From: JBPCMN01 sp013695115
Lineage (GTDB): Bacteria; Actinomycetota; Acidimicrobiia; IMCC26256; JACDBD01
Direction: 5' to 3'
Length of the DNA: 64,000 nt
Assembly (NCBI GenBank): GCA_051002235.1
Contig: JBPCMN010000038.1
Span: 62,001 to 126,000 of the forward strand
In this document: positions 40,259 through 50,436 of the stretch, one piece after another
Position numbering within the stretch: the stretch's first letter is position 1
Layout: each line of letters begins with the position of its first letter
Notes under the pieces: model-generated
The model's input: the letters and a program-made list of their open reading frames with translations, nothing else
What the model was told of the DNA's origin: nothing
Databases searched by the model: none
Position numbers and translations under genes: made by a program

Positions 40259-40264
40259 TACCGT
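40259..40264 (+). promoter_or_regulatory. -10 element of tRNA-Val
   Basis: TACCGT ends 9 nt before the mature 5' end of tRNA-Val. Confidence 0.5.
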
Positions 40265-40273
40265 GATCGGTCC

Positions 40274-40350
40274 GGGCGTTTAGCTCAGTTGGCTAGAGCG
40301 CCGCTCTTACAAGGCGGAGGTCGCAGGTTCGAGGCCTGCAGCGCCCACCA
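40274..40350 (+). tRNA. tRNA-Val (TAC)
   Basis: Acceptor GGGCGTT/AGCGCCC, D stem GCTC/GAGC, anticodon stem CCGCT/GGCGG with loop CTTACAA (anticodon TAC), T stem GCAGG/CCTGC with TTCGAGG, discriminator A and encoded CCA. The 118 nt after it up to the anti-sigma gene show no other feature. Confidence 0.95.
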
Positions 40351-40468
40351 TTCCAATCCCGCTGGTCCCAGCCGCTTCCGAAGGTTCTTGACCTCGCGCA
40401 GGGGACTCCTCGCGGGACCGCTGAGTGCGCAGACCCGGCAGTGGGGTGGCGCGGCGCCGTCGGGCGTG

Positions 40469-41233
40469 TCAGTCGGCGAATGTGCCCTCCAGTAGCGGGG
40501 GATTGCTGGACGACTGCACCCCGGGAGCGGCCTCTTCGGTCACGAGGAATCCGAGCGCGCCGCCGCCGATGCGGAACGCGGTGACGCGAGGGTCGGGACC
40601 GAGCACTCCCACCGAGATGGCGCGGACGCCGTCTCGCTCTCCCGCGAGCGCCCACAGTTGGTAGGTGCGATCGTCGGGCAGGCGGCGCAGGTTGTCGTCG
40701 AGGAGGTAGCCGCTTCCGTCGGGGAGGTAGACGAGCTCGGCTCGGAGCGTTCCGTCGATCGAGTCGAGGACGAGCCGTTGCGCGTCCGGATCGCGGCTGG
40801 CGGTCTCCGCCGCGGCGAGGACACCTTGCCCGGTGGCGGCGTCCTCGAGGTTCTCGATCTGACGGCCCTGGTGCACGACCTGGACGCCGAGCACGACGAT
40901 CGCCAGAATCGCCGCCGCGATGCCGCCCACGGCCGCCGCCCGTCGGACCCGCGATCGGCTGAGGCGGGTCACGACAGCCCGATGGCGCAGTTCGAGTTGC
41001 GGTGGTTCCTCCTCGAGTGCATGCGCGATTCGATCCCATACATGGGCAGGCGCGTCGCTGCCGGCGTGCGCGAGGAGCGCCGCCGCCTCGCGGAACTCGA
41101 CGACCTGGACCCGAGCGCGCGGGTTGCGCCCCAAGTGCCGTTCGATCTGTTCGCGCTCCTCAGCCGAGACGGCGTCGATGGCGTAGGCGCCCAACAGCGC
41201 ATCGAGCTCCTCGGCGCTCAGGTTTCCCGCCAT
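40469..41233 (-). CDS. RskA-family anti-sigma factor
   Basis: 254-residue single-pass membrane regulator. The cytoplasmic N-terminus (ALLGAYAIDAVSAEEREQIERHL) is the anti-sigma domain, a helix follows (AAILAIVVLGVQVV, about residue 110), and the extracytoplasmic RskA domain includes DDRTYQLWALAG. There is no HxxxCxxC zinc motif. It overlaps the ECF sigma gene by 16 nt, so the two are translationally coupled partners. It probably holds the sigma factor until regulated proteolysis releases it. Confidence 0.9.
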   Translation of the reverse strand: MAGNLSAEELDALLGAYAIDAVSAEEREQIERHLGRNPRARVQVVEFREAAALLAHAGSDAPAHVWDRIAHALEEEPPQLELRHRAVVTRLSRSRVRRAAAVGGIAAAILAIVVLGVQVVHQGRQIENLEDAATGQGVLAAAETASRDPDAQRLVLDSIDGTLRAELVYLPDGSGYLLDDNLRRLPDDRTYQLWALAGERDGVRAISVGVLGPDPRVTAFRIGGGALGFLVTEEAAPGVQSSSNPPLLEGTFAD

Positions 41234-41814
41234 GGTCCCCCCTCGCCCCCGATTCCGTTCTCGACCAATGCGCCCCGCAGGCGCAATAGTCCCGAGCGGA
41301 TCCGGCTCTTCACGGTGCCCTCGGGCTCGTCGAGCAGTTCCGCCACCTCGCGGTAGGTGTTCCCGCCGAAGTAGGCGAGCTCGATGGCGGCGCGCTCACC
41401 GTCACTGAGGGCGGCCAGCGCCTCTCGGACGTGCTCCTCGAGCGCGAGGTCCCACACCTCGCGCTCGAGGTCGTAACCCGCCTCCGCAGTGGAGCGCGCC
41501 TCGCGCTCCTCCCGCACCCGCCGGGACGACTCGGACCGCACGAGGTCGACGCTGCGACCGTGGGTCTGGGCGAGGAGGTATGAGCGGAGCGAACCGCGCC
41601 CGGCGTCGAACTTGTCGGGCTGGTTCCACAATCTCAGGAACACCTCCTGGACGACGTCCTCGGCGAGATTGCGCTGGGTGAGGATGCGATGCGCGAGCGC
41701 GAAGGACGCGCCCGCGTGTCGTCTGTAGACCTCGGCCAGGGCCTCTTCGCGGAAGCGTCCGACGGCCACCATCAGCATGGCCTCGCTAGCTTCCCGCACG
41801 TCGTCGGTCTGCAA
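41218..41814 (-). CDS. ECF sigma factor (SigK-like)
   Basis: 198-residue extracytoplasmic-function sigma factor. Region 2 includes AHRILTQRNLAEDVVQEVFLRLW; region 4 includes LAYFGGNTYREVAELLDEPEGTVKSRIRSGL. Paired with an RskA-type anti-sigma, it resembles the SigK-RskA system. It is preceded on the same strand by a membrane protein and a cupredoxin, suggesting an envelope or copper/redox stress operon. Confidence 0.92.
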   Translation of the reverse strand: MQTDDVREASEAMLMVAVGRFREEALAEVYRRHAGASFALAHRILTQRNLAEDVVQEVFLRLWNQPDKFDAGRGSLRSYLLAQTHGRSVDLVRSESSRRVREEREARSTAEAGYDLEREVWDLALEEHVREALAALSDGERAAIELAYFGGNTYREVAELLDEPEGTVKSRIRSGLLRLRGALVENGIGGEGGPWRET

Positions 41815-41846
41815 TCTTCGTTCCTGGGTGGGGGCCGGTTAGCGGC

Positions 41847-42323
41847 TCAAAGCCTGACCCCGGATGGGTCCGACGTCGGACGACTCGCCACGATGACGCC
41901 GGCGAGCGCCACGACCGCGACGACTTCAGCTACCCCGGCGACCACAGCTTCAAACGTCGCCTGAGTGTCGGAGAACCCGAGGAAACCCGTGGTCCGAGTG
42001 AATACGTAGGCGACCAGGGTCGTCGCGGCGAGACCGAGGCCCGCGAGTGCCGCCGGAAGGGCGAGCCGCGGCCAGCGCAGCGAGACGACGAGAGCCTCCG
42101 CGATCACCACCGCCGCGATGGCGTTGAGGATGAAGGCTCGGCTGATCGTCAGTCCCAGCACGTTCTCGGGGTGGATACCCCGGTATCCGCCTTCGAAGTA
42201 CAGGTAATAGTGGACGTAGCCGCTGGTGAATATGCCCGCGGCGCCGACGAGGGCCAAGACCCGACGTGGTCCCCATCTCGGGGGGCCCGGCCCGGTACTC
42301 GCGGACGCCGGACTACTCGTCAA
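41847..42323 (-). CDS. Four-helix membrane protein of unknown function
   Basis: 158 residues with four membrane helices; the first contains GYVHYYLYFEGGYRGIHPEN, whose histidines and tyrosines could bind metal or haem. It overlaps the cupredoxin gene by 11 nt and precedes the ECF gene. I do not recognise a named family. The pairing with a cupredoxin suggests a copper-related or redox membrane role. Confidence 0.7.
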   Translation of the reverse strand: MTSSPASASTGPGPPRWGPRRVLALVGAAGIFTSGYVHYYLYFEGGYRGIHPENVLGLTISRAFILNAIAAVVIAEALVVSLRWPRLALPAALAGLGLAATTLVAYVFTRTTGFLGFSDTQATFEAVVAGVAEVVAVVALAGVIVASRPTSDPSGVRL

Positions 42324-42687
42324 CTTCGATGACCCCTGTCATGTAGTCGTGGATCTCGCAGTGGTACCGCTGGCGGCCCGGTCCCGCGACGGTGATCGTC
42401 TCATGGTCTCCGCCGTCGAGGTCGCCGGTGTCGAACTCACCGTCGTCGGCAGTGAGCGTATGGGCCGCGTCGTCGGTGTTCGTCACCATGATCCTCGTTC
42501 CGGCGCTCACGCGCAGGGATGTCGGCGAATACGCGAAGCCCTCGATGACGACCTCGTTCCCGTTCCCCGACCCGGAAGCCGCGTCGTTCGACTCTGAGCG
42601 CAGCAGGACCGTAACGAGCACGGCAACGACTGCAACGACCGGTACGATGAGTGCTACTCCTGCCGTCGTGATTGTTTCGCGTCGCAT
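42313..42687 (-). CDS. Exported cupredoxin-like protein
   Basis: 124 residues: an N-terminal membrane anchor or signal (TAGVALIVPVVAVVAVLVTVLL), a Ser/Gly linker and a plastocyanin-like domain. Type 1 copper ligands are visible: His in DAAHTLTADD and Cys/His/Met in YHCEIHDYMTG. It is the first gene of the minus-strand operon cupredoxin-membrane protein-ECF-anti-sigma, divergent from tatABC. It may sense or carry copper for the envelope system. Confidence 0.85.
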   Translation of the reverse strand: MRRETITTAGVALIVPVVAVVAVLVTVLLRSESNDAASGSGNGNEVVIEGFAYSPTSLRVSAGTRIMVTNTDDAAHTLTADDGEFDTGDLDGGDHETITVAGPGRQRYHCEIHDYMTGVIEVDE

Positions 42688-42859
42688 GCCGGCACTCCGA
42701 GTCCCTCAGGAGCGGTACGACTGTGTTCGTCACCGAAGCCGACTACGGATGATCGTGTGTGGTCGGCGGAAACATCTCCGGATGACCGTCCGGTAGGCGA
42801 CCCGCCTCCGAATACCCCGTGAACTCGCTGGCGGCCATCGAGCACGGAAAGGGCCACGT

Positions 42860-43030
42860 ATGAACCTCGGAGCGACCGAACTGATCATTGTCCTTCTCAT
42901 CGTTCTGTTGATCTTCGGGAGCACCAGGCTGCCGAAGCTCGCCCGGTCGATGGGCCAGGCGTCGCGGGAGTTCAAGGCCGGCGTCGACGAGCGCATCGGC
43001 GATACCGACGAGCGCGCCTCATCGTCCTGA
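42860..43030 (+). CDS. tatA: TatA-family translocase subunit (56 aa)
   Basis: Begins MNLGATELIIVLLIVLLIFG, one membrane helix, then the hinge and amphipathic helix STRLPKLARSMGQASREFKAG, the classic TatA architecture. At 56 residues it is short but complete. GGAAAGGG lies a few bases upstream of the ATG. The 172 nt before it form a divergent promoter region with no assigned box. First gene of tatABC. Confidence 0.9.
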   Translation: MNLGATELIIVLLIVLLIFGSTRLPKLARSMGQASREFKAGVDERIGDTDERASSS

Positions 43031-43073
43031 CGCGACCTCGCCCGTCCGGATCACCCGCAGGTAGGACCCCCAG

Positions 43074-43334
43074 ATGCCGCAAGTCGGTCCGCTCGAGATC
43101 ATCGTGATCCTCGCCGTGGCCCTGATGGCGTTCGGGCCCAACGAGATGCCGAAGGTGGCGCGCCAGGCCGCCACGGCCTGGCGCCAGGTCCAGAGGTTCC
43201 GGGCCGACGTCGGGTCCAAGTTCGAGAATGCACTGGCCGAGGTGGACGACGCGCCTGCCTCTACGCCGGCTCGGGCCGAGCCGCCCCCGCAGCGAGTCGA
43301 CCGGGACCCGCCGCGCCGCGTCAACTCCGACTGA
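43074..43334 (+). CDS. tatB: TatA/TatB-family translocase subunit
   Basis: 86 residues: a membrane helix with a polar N-terminus (VGPLEIIVILAVALMAFGP), the hinge NEMPKVARQ, a longer amphipathic helix and a proline/arginine-rich tail. The longer helix and the position before tatC favour TatB. It lies 43 nt after tatA and 9 nt before tatC. Confidence 0.87.
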   Translation: MPQVGPLEIIVILAVALMAFGPNEMPKVARQAATAWRQVQRFRADVGSKFENALAEVDDAPASTPARAEPPPQRVDRDPPRRVNSD

Positions 43335-43343
43335 CGCGTATCC

Positions 43344-44078
43344 GTGACCGCCGTCGTGACCCGCGACGACGACCGCATGTCGATCGTCGAACACCTGGCC
43401 GAGCTCCGCCGGCGCATCATCGTGTGCATGATCGCGATCACGGTCGGGGCGATCGTCGCCTACATCTTCTCGCTGGACGTGATCCGGTTCCTGATCGACT
43501 ACTACAGGGACGCCACCGACGGCCGACGGGACGCACTGATCTTCACCGGCCCCCTCGACGCCTTCGCCACCCGGCTGAAGGTCGCTACCTATGGTGGCAT
43601 CGTGCTGGCGTTGCCGGTCTGGCTCTTCCAGTTGTGGCGCTTCGTGACCCCCGGCCTCGAGCCGAAAGAGAAGCGGTACGCGGTCCCGTTCGTCGCCACG
43701 TCGATCCTCTTGTTCGTCTCCGGCACCGTCGTGGCCCTGCTCACGCTGCCCAAAGCCCTCGACTTCCTGTTGAACATCGGAGGTTCCGAGCTGGAGCCCC
43801 TCCTGAGCGCCGACCGCTACCTCTCGTTGGTCACCCTCATGGTCGTGGCGTTCGGAGTGGCGTTCCAGTTCCCGGTCGTCTTGGTGTTCCTGCTCCTCGC
43901 CCGTGTCATCTCTACCGCCCAGCTTCGGCGCTGGCGACGGGCAACGGTCGTCATCATCGTGGTCTTCGCCGCCTTCATCACGCCGAGCCAAGACCCCTAC
44001 TCCCTGCTGTTCATGGCCGGGCCCATGTACGTCTTCTACGAGCTCAGCATCGTTCTCGGCAGGGTGCTCAAGCGATGA
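43344..44078 (+). CDS. tatC: Sec-independent protein translocase TatC
   Basis: 244-residue six-helix membrane receptor for twin-arginine signal peptides. The N-terminal motif MSIVEHLAELRRRI and the periplasmic-loop/helix segment FTGPLDAFATRLKVA are diagnostic; FITPSQDPYSLLFMAGP lies near the end. It starts at a GTG. It forms an operon with tatA and tatB, and two likely Tat substrates follow. The 148 nt after it hold only short open frames. Confidence 0.94.
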   Translation: MTAVVTRDDDRMSIVEHLAELRRRIIVCMIAITVGAIVAYIFSLDVIRFLIDYYRDATDGRRDALIFTGPLDAFATRLKVATYGGIVLALPVWLFQLWRFVTPGLEPKEKRYAVPFVATSILLFVSGTVVALLTLPKALDFLLNIGGSELEPLLSADRYLSLVTLMVVAFGVAFQFPVVLVFLLLARVISTAQLRRWRRATVVIIVVFAAFITPSQDPYSLLFMAGPMYVFYELSIVLGRVLKR

Positions 44079-44226
44079 ACGACCAAGCAGAGACGGTGCT
44101 TTCGAGAGGTTCGAGAAAATCGTCATCCAACTTCGGTCGCAGCCCCGTACACGAGAAGAACGAAGCGACACGGCGGTTCGCCGTCGAAGCACACACCCCG
44201 TGAAGGCGATGGACGAGGAGTTGACC

Positions 44227-45090
44227 ATGTCAGTGGACGACCGAGCCCTCGGTGAGCTGATCGAGGAATCGCAAGACCTCCAGTCGGACGCGATGCGCCG
44301 AGCATGCTCGACGATCCCCGACCTCGAGCACGTGCGCGAGGAAAGCCGACGGGAGGAAGTCGACCCCGACGAGGTCGCCCGGTTCAACGAGAGCCGACGT
44401 GGCCTGTTGAAGGACCTCGGACTCGGAGCGGGCGGCTTCGCGCGACGGGGGGCGCTGGCCGGCGGCTTGGGCGCCGCCTTGGCGGCGCTGATCGTCTCCC
44501 CCGCGAGCGCCGCCAAGAAGAAGAAGCTCGACGTCCAGATCCTCCAGACCGCCTCGTCGCTGGAGATCCTGGCGATCGCCACCTACGACGCCGCGCTGGG
44601 CCTCCCGTTCATCAAGGACGGGAACGAAGTCGTGGTCACCTTCGCCGAGACGACGATGATGCAGCACGACGAGCACCGCAAGGCGTTCCAAGCCCAGACC
44701 AAGGCGCTCGACGGAAAGAAGCAGAAGCAGCCCAACCCGAAGTACGCGCCGGTCGTCGAGGAGGCGAAGCCCGGCCTGCAGACACCGCTGGACGTGGTGA
44801 ACCTGGCCGCCACTATCGAGCAGGTGGCCACCGAGACCTACCTCGCCGACCTGTCGATGTTCAGCAACAAGAAATCGAAGTCGATCATGGCGAGCGTGAT
44901 GGGTGTGGAGTCCCAGCACCTGGCGACGCTGCGCGCGGTTCGGGCGCTGCTCGAAGGCGGCGGTGCCGATCTGATCGCTATCCCGACTGATGTCGCGGCG
45001 CTGCCGGCCGCGGCCGGAAGCGTGGCGTTCCCGGACCCGTTCCAGGGCACCAGCATGGCCAGCCCTCCAGAGGAAGGTGCAGTGAAATGA
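44227..45090 (+). CDS. Exported ferritin-like domain protein 1
   Basis: 287 residues. After about 50 charged residues there is a twin-arginine-type export signal (FARRGALAGGLGAALAALIV then PASA) and then a four-helix ferritin-like domain (Ferritin_2 type) with Glu/His pairs such as TTMMQHDEHRKAF and ESQHLATLRAV. The ATG at 44227 has GAGGAG 7 nt upstream; ATG 44209 and GTG 44200 are alternatives. The unusually long stretch before the RR signal is odd. It overlaps the next gene by 4 nt. Likely a Tat cargo that binds metal; function unproven. Confidence 0.82.
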   Translation: MSVDDRALGELIEESQDLQSDAMRRACSTIPDLEHVREESRREEVDPDEVARFNESRRGLLKDLGLGAGGFARRGALAGGLGAALAALIVSPASAAKKKKLDVQILQTASSLEILAIATYDAALGLPFIKDGNEVVVTFAETTMMQHDEHRKAFQAQTKALDGKKQKQPNPKYAPVVEEAKPGLQTPLDVVNLAATIEQVATETYLADLSMFSNKKSKSIMASVMGVESQHLATLRAVRALLEGGGADLIAIPTDVAALPAAAGSVAFPDPFQGTSMASPPEEGAVK

Positions 45091-45767
45091 GCGACGAGAC
45101 CATCGACACCGCTGACCACGACATGTCCGCGCCCGAATTGACCGTTACTGCTCTCACCCGGCGGGGCTTCCTTGCCGCCACTGGAGCGGCGGGCGCCGCC
45201 GTAGCTGCCGCCACGGCGCTCGGCGGAGCCACCCCGGCGGGCGCATCCGCGACCCGCCCGGTCAAGGGCGGGGGCGGCAACAAGGATCTCGAGACCGCGG
45301 CCTTCGCCGCCAGCCTCGAGGTGCTCGCGGTCGGTACGTACACCGCTGCTCTCGACGCAGCCACCGCCGGGAGCCTCGGGCCGGTCCCCCCGGCGGGTGC
45401 CGAGTTCGTCACCACCGCCATGTCGCAGCACCAGGCGCAGCTCGACAGCTGGAACGAGGTGCTCACCACCAACGGCCAAGCCGAGGTGACAGAGCCCGAC
45501 CCGGCTCTCAAGGCGACGGTCGACGAGGCATTCGGCCAGGTCACCGACTTCGTAGGTGCCGCCGAACTCGCTCTGATGCTCGAGCAGATCGCGGCCGCGA
45601 CCTACCTGCAGGCGATCCCCAGGTTAAAGGCGCCGGACGCGATCGAGCTCGCAGGTTCCATCTACATCATCGACATGCAGCACGCCGCAATCCTCAACTT
45701 CGTGCTCGGCGAGTACCCCGTCCCCGAGACGTTCGCATCCACGGACGACGCGGCGCAGCCCTCATAA
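45087..45767 (+). CDS. Exported ferritin-like domain protein 2
   Basis: 226 residues with a clear Tat signal (TRRGFLAATGAAGAAVAAAT, cleaved after about GASA) and a ferritin-like four-helix domain with TTAMSQHQAQLDSW and DMQHAAILNFVLGEYP. It overlaps the previous gene (ATGA) and is its paralogue. The pair directly follows tatABC, so the cluster pairs a translocase with its probable cargo. The helices keep Glu and His residues that could hold a di-iron site, but I cannot confirm a complete set. Confidence 0.85.
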   Translation: MSDETIDTADHDMSAPELTVTALTRRGFLAATGAAGAAVAAATALGGATPAGASATRPVKGGGGNKDLETAAFAASLEVLAVGTYTAALDAATAGSLGPVPPAGAEFVTTAMSQHQAQLDSWNEVLTTNGQAEVTEPDPALKATVDEAFGQVTDFVGAAELALMLEQIAAATYLQAIPRLKAPDAIELAGSIYIIDMQHAAILNFVLGEYPVPETFASTDDAAQPS

Positions 45768-45775
45768 CCCGTGAG

Positions 45776-45814
45776 GTCACGCGCCCTGGAGCCAGGGCGC
45801 GCCTAGCGCGTGAC
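45776..45814. terminator. Nested hairpins between convergent genes
   Basis: GTCACGCGC (45776-45784) can pair with GCGCGTGAC (45806-45814), and GCGCCCTG (45781-45788) with CAGGGCGC (45793-45800). The structure lies between the ferritin-like gene and typA, which converge here. It probably terminates both, although no T-tract is present. Confidence 0.6.
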
Positions 45815-45817
45815 GCG

Positions 45818-47677
<1,860 letters not shown>

Positions 47678-47728
47678 GGAGAGGCCTTCCGGGTTGAACG
47701 GGGGAGGAAACCAGTCTACCGGGAACCC

Positions 47729-48205
47729 TCAGAGCAGGTGTTCGAACTCCAGCTCGTGGCGGACGGGGATGCCGTCGTTGCCAGTTGCCGGGATGGCTGG
47801 TTTGAGCCTGCGTGACTCCGTCACCGCGTCGCGGTGGAACGCTACGAGATCCCAACCGTGGCGCTGGTAGAAGCCGATCGCGTTGATGTTGTCGTTGGTC
47901 GTCACCAGCCACGCTCGGCGGCAGCGTTCCCGGGCCGCGAGCTCAACCGCCGCGGCGAGGAGCGCGGCTCCCGCCCCCACCGCGCGGACCGTGGTGGCGA
48001 TGAACACGATCTCGAGCTCGTCGCCGCCGACGCGGTGCAGGAGGGCGCCGGCCCGCTCGCCCTCATGACTGGCCACGAGACCGGGGAGCTCGAGCCCGTC
48101 GTGAAGGTGGCCGCGGCTCACGATCATCGGTCCCGCGGTCTCCTCCCGGAGCACGCGTTCGAGCCAGGCGCGGTCGCCGTACTCGAGCGGCCGAACGTCA
48201 AGCAT
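47729..48205 (-). CDS. GNAT family N-acetyltransferase
   Basis: 158 residues with the acetyl-CoA loop region VRAVGAGAALLAAAVELA and the C-terminal NDNINAIGFYQRHGWDLVAF, typical of GNAT enzymes. The ATG at 48205 begins MLDVRPLEYGDRAWLERVL. The acceptor (small molecule or protein) is unknown. It lies 51 nt upstream of typA on the same strand. Confidence 0.87.
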   Translation of the reverse strand: MLDVRPLEYGDRAWLERVLREETAGPMIVSRGHLHDGLELPGLVASHEGERAGALLHRVGGDELEIVFIATTVRAVGAGAALLAAAVELAARERCRRAWLVTTNDNINAIGFYQRHGWDLVAFHRDAVTESRRLKPAIPATGNDGIPVRHELEFEHLL

Positions 48206-48293
48206 GGAGCGATCATGCCAGCGTCGCGAGAGTGACTGACGAGGGCGATGTTTCCTGGAGTTTCTGTCACATCCCCTCCGTACAATCCAAAGT

Positions 48294-49487
48294 ATGAGGT
48301 TGTCGGAGCTGCGCCGCGGGATTCGCGAGTACGCGAGTGCGTTCGATCCTGCGTTGATGTCGGCGCGTGATGCGGCGCGGGTTCGCGACGAGGCGAGCGC
48401 GATCAAGAAGTCGGCGGCCGCGATCGAGGCGCTGGCGGCCGCTCGGGTGGCCGAGACGAGCGTCTGGAAGAAGACCGGTGAACGTTCCGCCGCCCACGAG
48501 CTGGCCGCGGCCACCGGCACGTCCATCGCGCAAGCGAAGGAGACCCTCGACACCGGCCGGCTTCTCTCCGCGCTCCCCGCAACCTCGAAGGCGGTGCGAC
48601 GCGGCGACCTCTCCATGGAGCAGGCGTCCCTGGTCGTGGGCGCGGCCTCGGCCGATCCGGAGGCCGAGAAGAGTCTGCTCGAGACCTCGCGGTCCGGGTC
48701 GCTGGGTGAGCTACGCGATGCGTGCGCCCGCACGAAGGCAAACGCCTGCGACCGGGAGGAGCGACGGCGCCGGATCCACGAGCGGCGCGGGCTGCGCAGC
48801 TGGGTCGACGGCGAGGGCACCGGACACCTGCACCTGAACGACAACCCCGAGCGGGTCGCCGAGATCATGGGCGAGCTGGCACCGACTCGGGACCGACTCT
48901 TCAAGCAGGCCCGGAAGGACGGCCGGCGTGAATCCTCCGAGGCGTACGCCGCCGACGCCCTTCACCGGGTCGTCTGTCGCCGACGCGGCCGAGCCAACGC
49001 CCCCTCCGGCACCGCCAAGGTGCTGGTGCGCGTCGACCTGGAACGGCTGCTCAGCGGCGCGGCGGTGGGCGACGAGGTCTGCGAGATCGCCGGGTACGGG
49101 CCCGTCGCCGTCTCCGCCGTCCAGGAGATGCTCGAGACCGGCGACCCGTTCCTCGCCGCAATTGTTATCAAGGGCAAGGAAGTCGTCGGCGTCGCCCACC
49201 TCGGGCGCCGGCCGAATGCCCACCAGCGCAGCGCGCTCGAATGGCTCTACCCGACCTGTGCCGCCGAAGGCTGCAACGCGCTCACTTTCTTGGAGTTCGA
49301 CCACCGCGATGACTGGGCCACCACGCACCGGACGGTCTTCGACCTCCTCGACCGGCTCTGCTCCCACCATCACGACCTCAAGACCAGAGACAACTGGGCC
49401 CTTGTCGCCGGACAGGGCAAGCGCGCGTTCGTTGCGCCCGACGATCCTCGCCATCCTCGAAGTTCCACGCCGCTGGCGGCGGCGTGA
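48294..49487 (+). CDS. DUF222/HNH endonuclease domain protein (13E12-like)
   Basis: 397 residues: an alpha-helical DUF222 region (about 1-300) and a C-terminal HNH module with CAAEGCN, LEFDHRDDW and LCSHHHDLK. This is the architecture of the mycobacterial 13E12 repeat family. TACAAT (48281-48286) ends 7 nt before the ATG. Several 13E12 genes are LexA-regulated in M. tuberculosis, but no LexA box is visible here. Mobile-element or nuclease role; biological function unknown. Confidence 0.88.
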   Translation: MRLSELRRGIREYASAFDPALMSARDAARVRDEASAIKKSAAAIEALAAARVAETSVWKKTGERSAAHELAAATGTSIAQAKETLDTGRLLSALPATSKAVRRGDLSMEQASLVVGAASADPEAEKSLLETSRSGSLGELRDACARTKANACDREERRRRIHERRGLRSWVDGEGTGHLHLNDNPERVAEIMGELAPTRDRLFKQARKDGRRESSEAYAADALHRVVCRRRGRANAPSGTAKVLVRVDLERLLSGAAVGDEVCEIAGYGPVAVSAVQEMLETGDPFLAAIVIKGKEVVGVAHLGRRPNAHQRSALEWLYPTCAAEGCNALTFLEFDHRDDWATTHRTVFDLLDRLCSHHHDLKTRDNWALVAGQGKRAFVAPDDPRHPRSSTPLAAA

Positions 49488-49491
49488 GGGT

Positions 49492-50370
49492 CTAGGCGAT
49501 CGCGGCGGCGACCTCGTTGGCGACCGCCTGCATGCCGGCGAGGTTCGGATGCACGGGGGCAGCCAGCGGGACGAAGACCGCCGGCTCGACCCATCTGGTC
49601 ACGGGGTCCTTGCACGCATCGTGCCCGATGCCGGCGGTGTAGGCGTCGACCAACACGGCGCCGTTGGCTGCGGCTTGGTCGGCCAGCATCTGGTTGAGCT
49701 GTTTCTGGACTCCTCGCAGGAAGGGGACGTCGGCGGGGTTGATCGGCATCTGCGGTGGGCAGCCCTCGATGCCGGTGATCGGATCGGGACCCTCAGGGAA
49801 GATCGGGAGATAGTTCGTGACGAGGATGCGCGCCTGGGGCGCGAGGGAGCGGATCGCGTCGAGCACTACGTCGACCTTCGGCGCAGTCGCGGCGATGCGC
49901 TCGCTGAGGGGTGGGGTGAACGAGTTCTGGCAGCTCCCACCGGTGAGGAACGCCTGGCCGCACGTCGTCGCGACGTTCGAGAAGCCGATGTCGTTCCCGC
50001 CGATGCCGATCGTCACCAAGCCGGTGGTCAGGCTCAAAGCGTTGAACTGAGGCGGATTCGGGCCGGGATCGACGCCCTGCTCCTCCATCATGTGCCTGGT
50101 CTGGGCGCCGCTGCAGCTCACGTCGACGAACTTCGGCAGGCCGGTCGAGGGCGCGACCAGGTGCGGGTAGTTGTTGCTCGAGCGCAGGCAGCCGGCGGTG
50201 GGACCGGTGTCCTGCACGGGGATGAGCGGCCCGGCGACGAACGAGTCACCGAGCGCGACGTAGGTGTCGGGCGGCGGGAGCGTCGGCCCCGGCGCCTTCT
50301 TGATGGGGCGGCAGGCGACGAGCGCGAGCGTGCACAGCGCGAAGACGAGCACGATCCGGCGAGCCTTCAT
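49492..50370 (-). CDS. SGNH/GDSL-hydrolase lipoprotein
   Basis: 292 residues, secreted. A signal peptide with lipobox LALVAC is followed by a proline-rich linker and an SGNH hydrolase domain with block I YVALGDSFVAG, block III IGIGGNDIGF and a terminal VHPN histidine. Many cysteines suggest disulfides, as in actinobacterial secreted lipases. Probably a lipase or esterase at the cell surface. It converges with the HNH gene, 4 nt between the stops. Confidence 0.9.
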   Translation of the reverse strand: MKARRIVLVFALCTLALVACRPIKKAPGPTLPPPDTYVALGDSFVAGPLIPVQDTGPTAGCLRSSNNYPHLVAPSTGLPKFVDVSCSGAQTRHMMEEQGVDPGPNPPQFNALSLTTGLVTIGIGGNDIGFSNVATTCGQAFLTGGSCQNSFTPPLSERIAATAPKVDVVLDAIRSLAPQARILVTNYLPIFPEGPDPITGIEGCPPQMPINPADVPFLRGVQKQLNQMLADQAAANGAVLVDAYTAGIGHDACKDPVTRWVEPAVFVPLAAPVHPNLAGMQAVANEVAAAIA

Positions 50371-50436
50371 CGAGCATCCCCCAGGTCAGAGCGCCATATT
50401 AAAGCGCGTTCGGGGTGAAGGGGGCAAGCCGGGCGG

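Noticed and set aside
42688..42859. Possible ECF or SigK-type promoter motifs (TCATCC, CCGAAT, GGAAAC) in the divergent region
   Set aside because: No pair has correct spacing and orientation together. I therefore did not assign an ECF promoter.
44075..44203. A 42-codon open frame overlapping the tatC stop by ATGA
   Set aside because: The overlap is suggestive, but the product has no recognisable feature and an equally plausible frame runs alongside it.
48241..48293. Possible LexA box before the DUF222/HNH gene
   Set aside because: 13E12 genes can be LexA-regulated, but no GAAC-N4-GTTC is present here.
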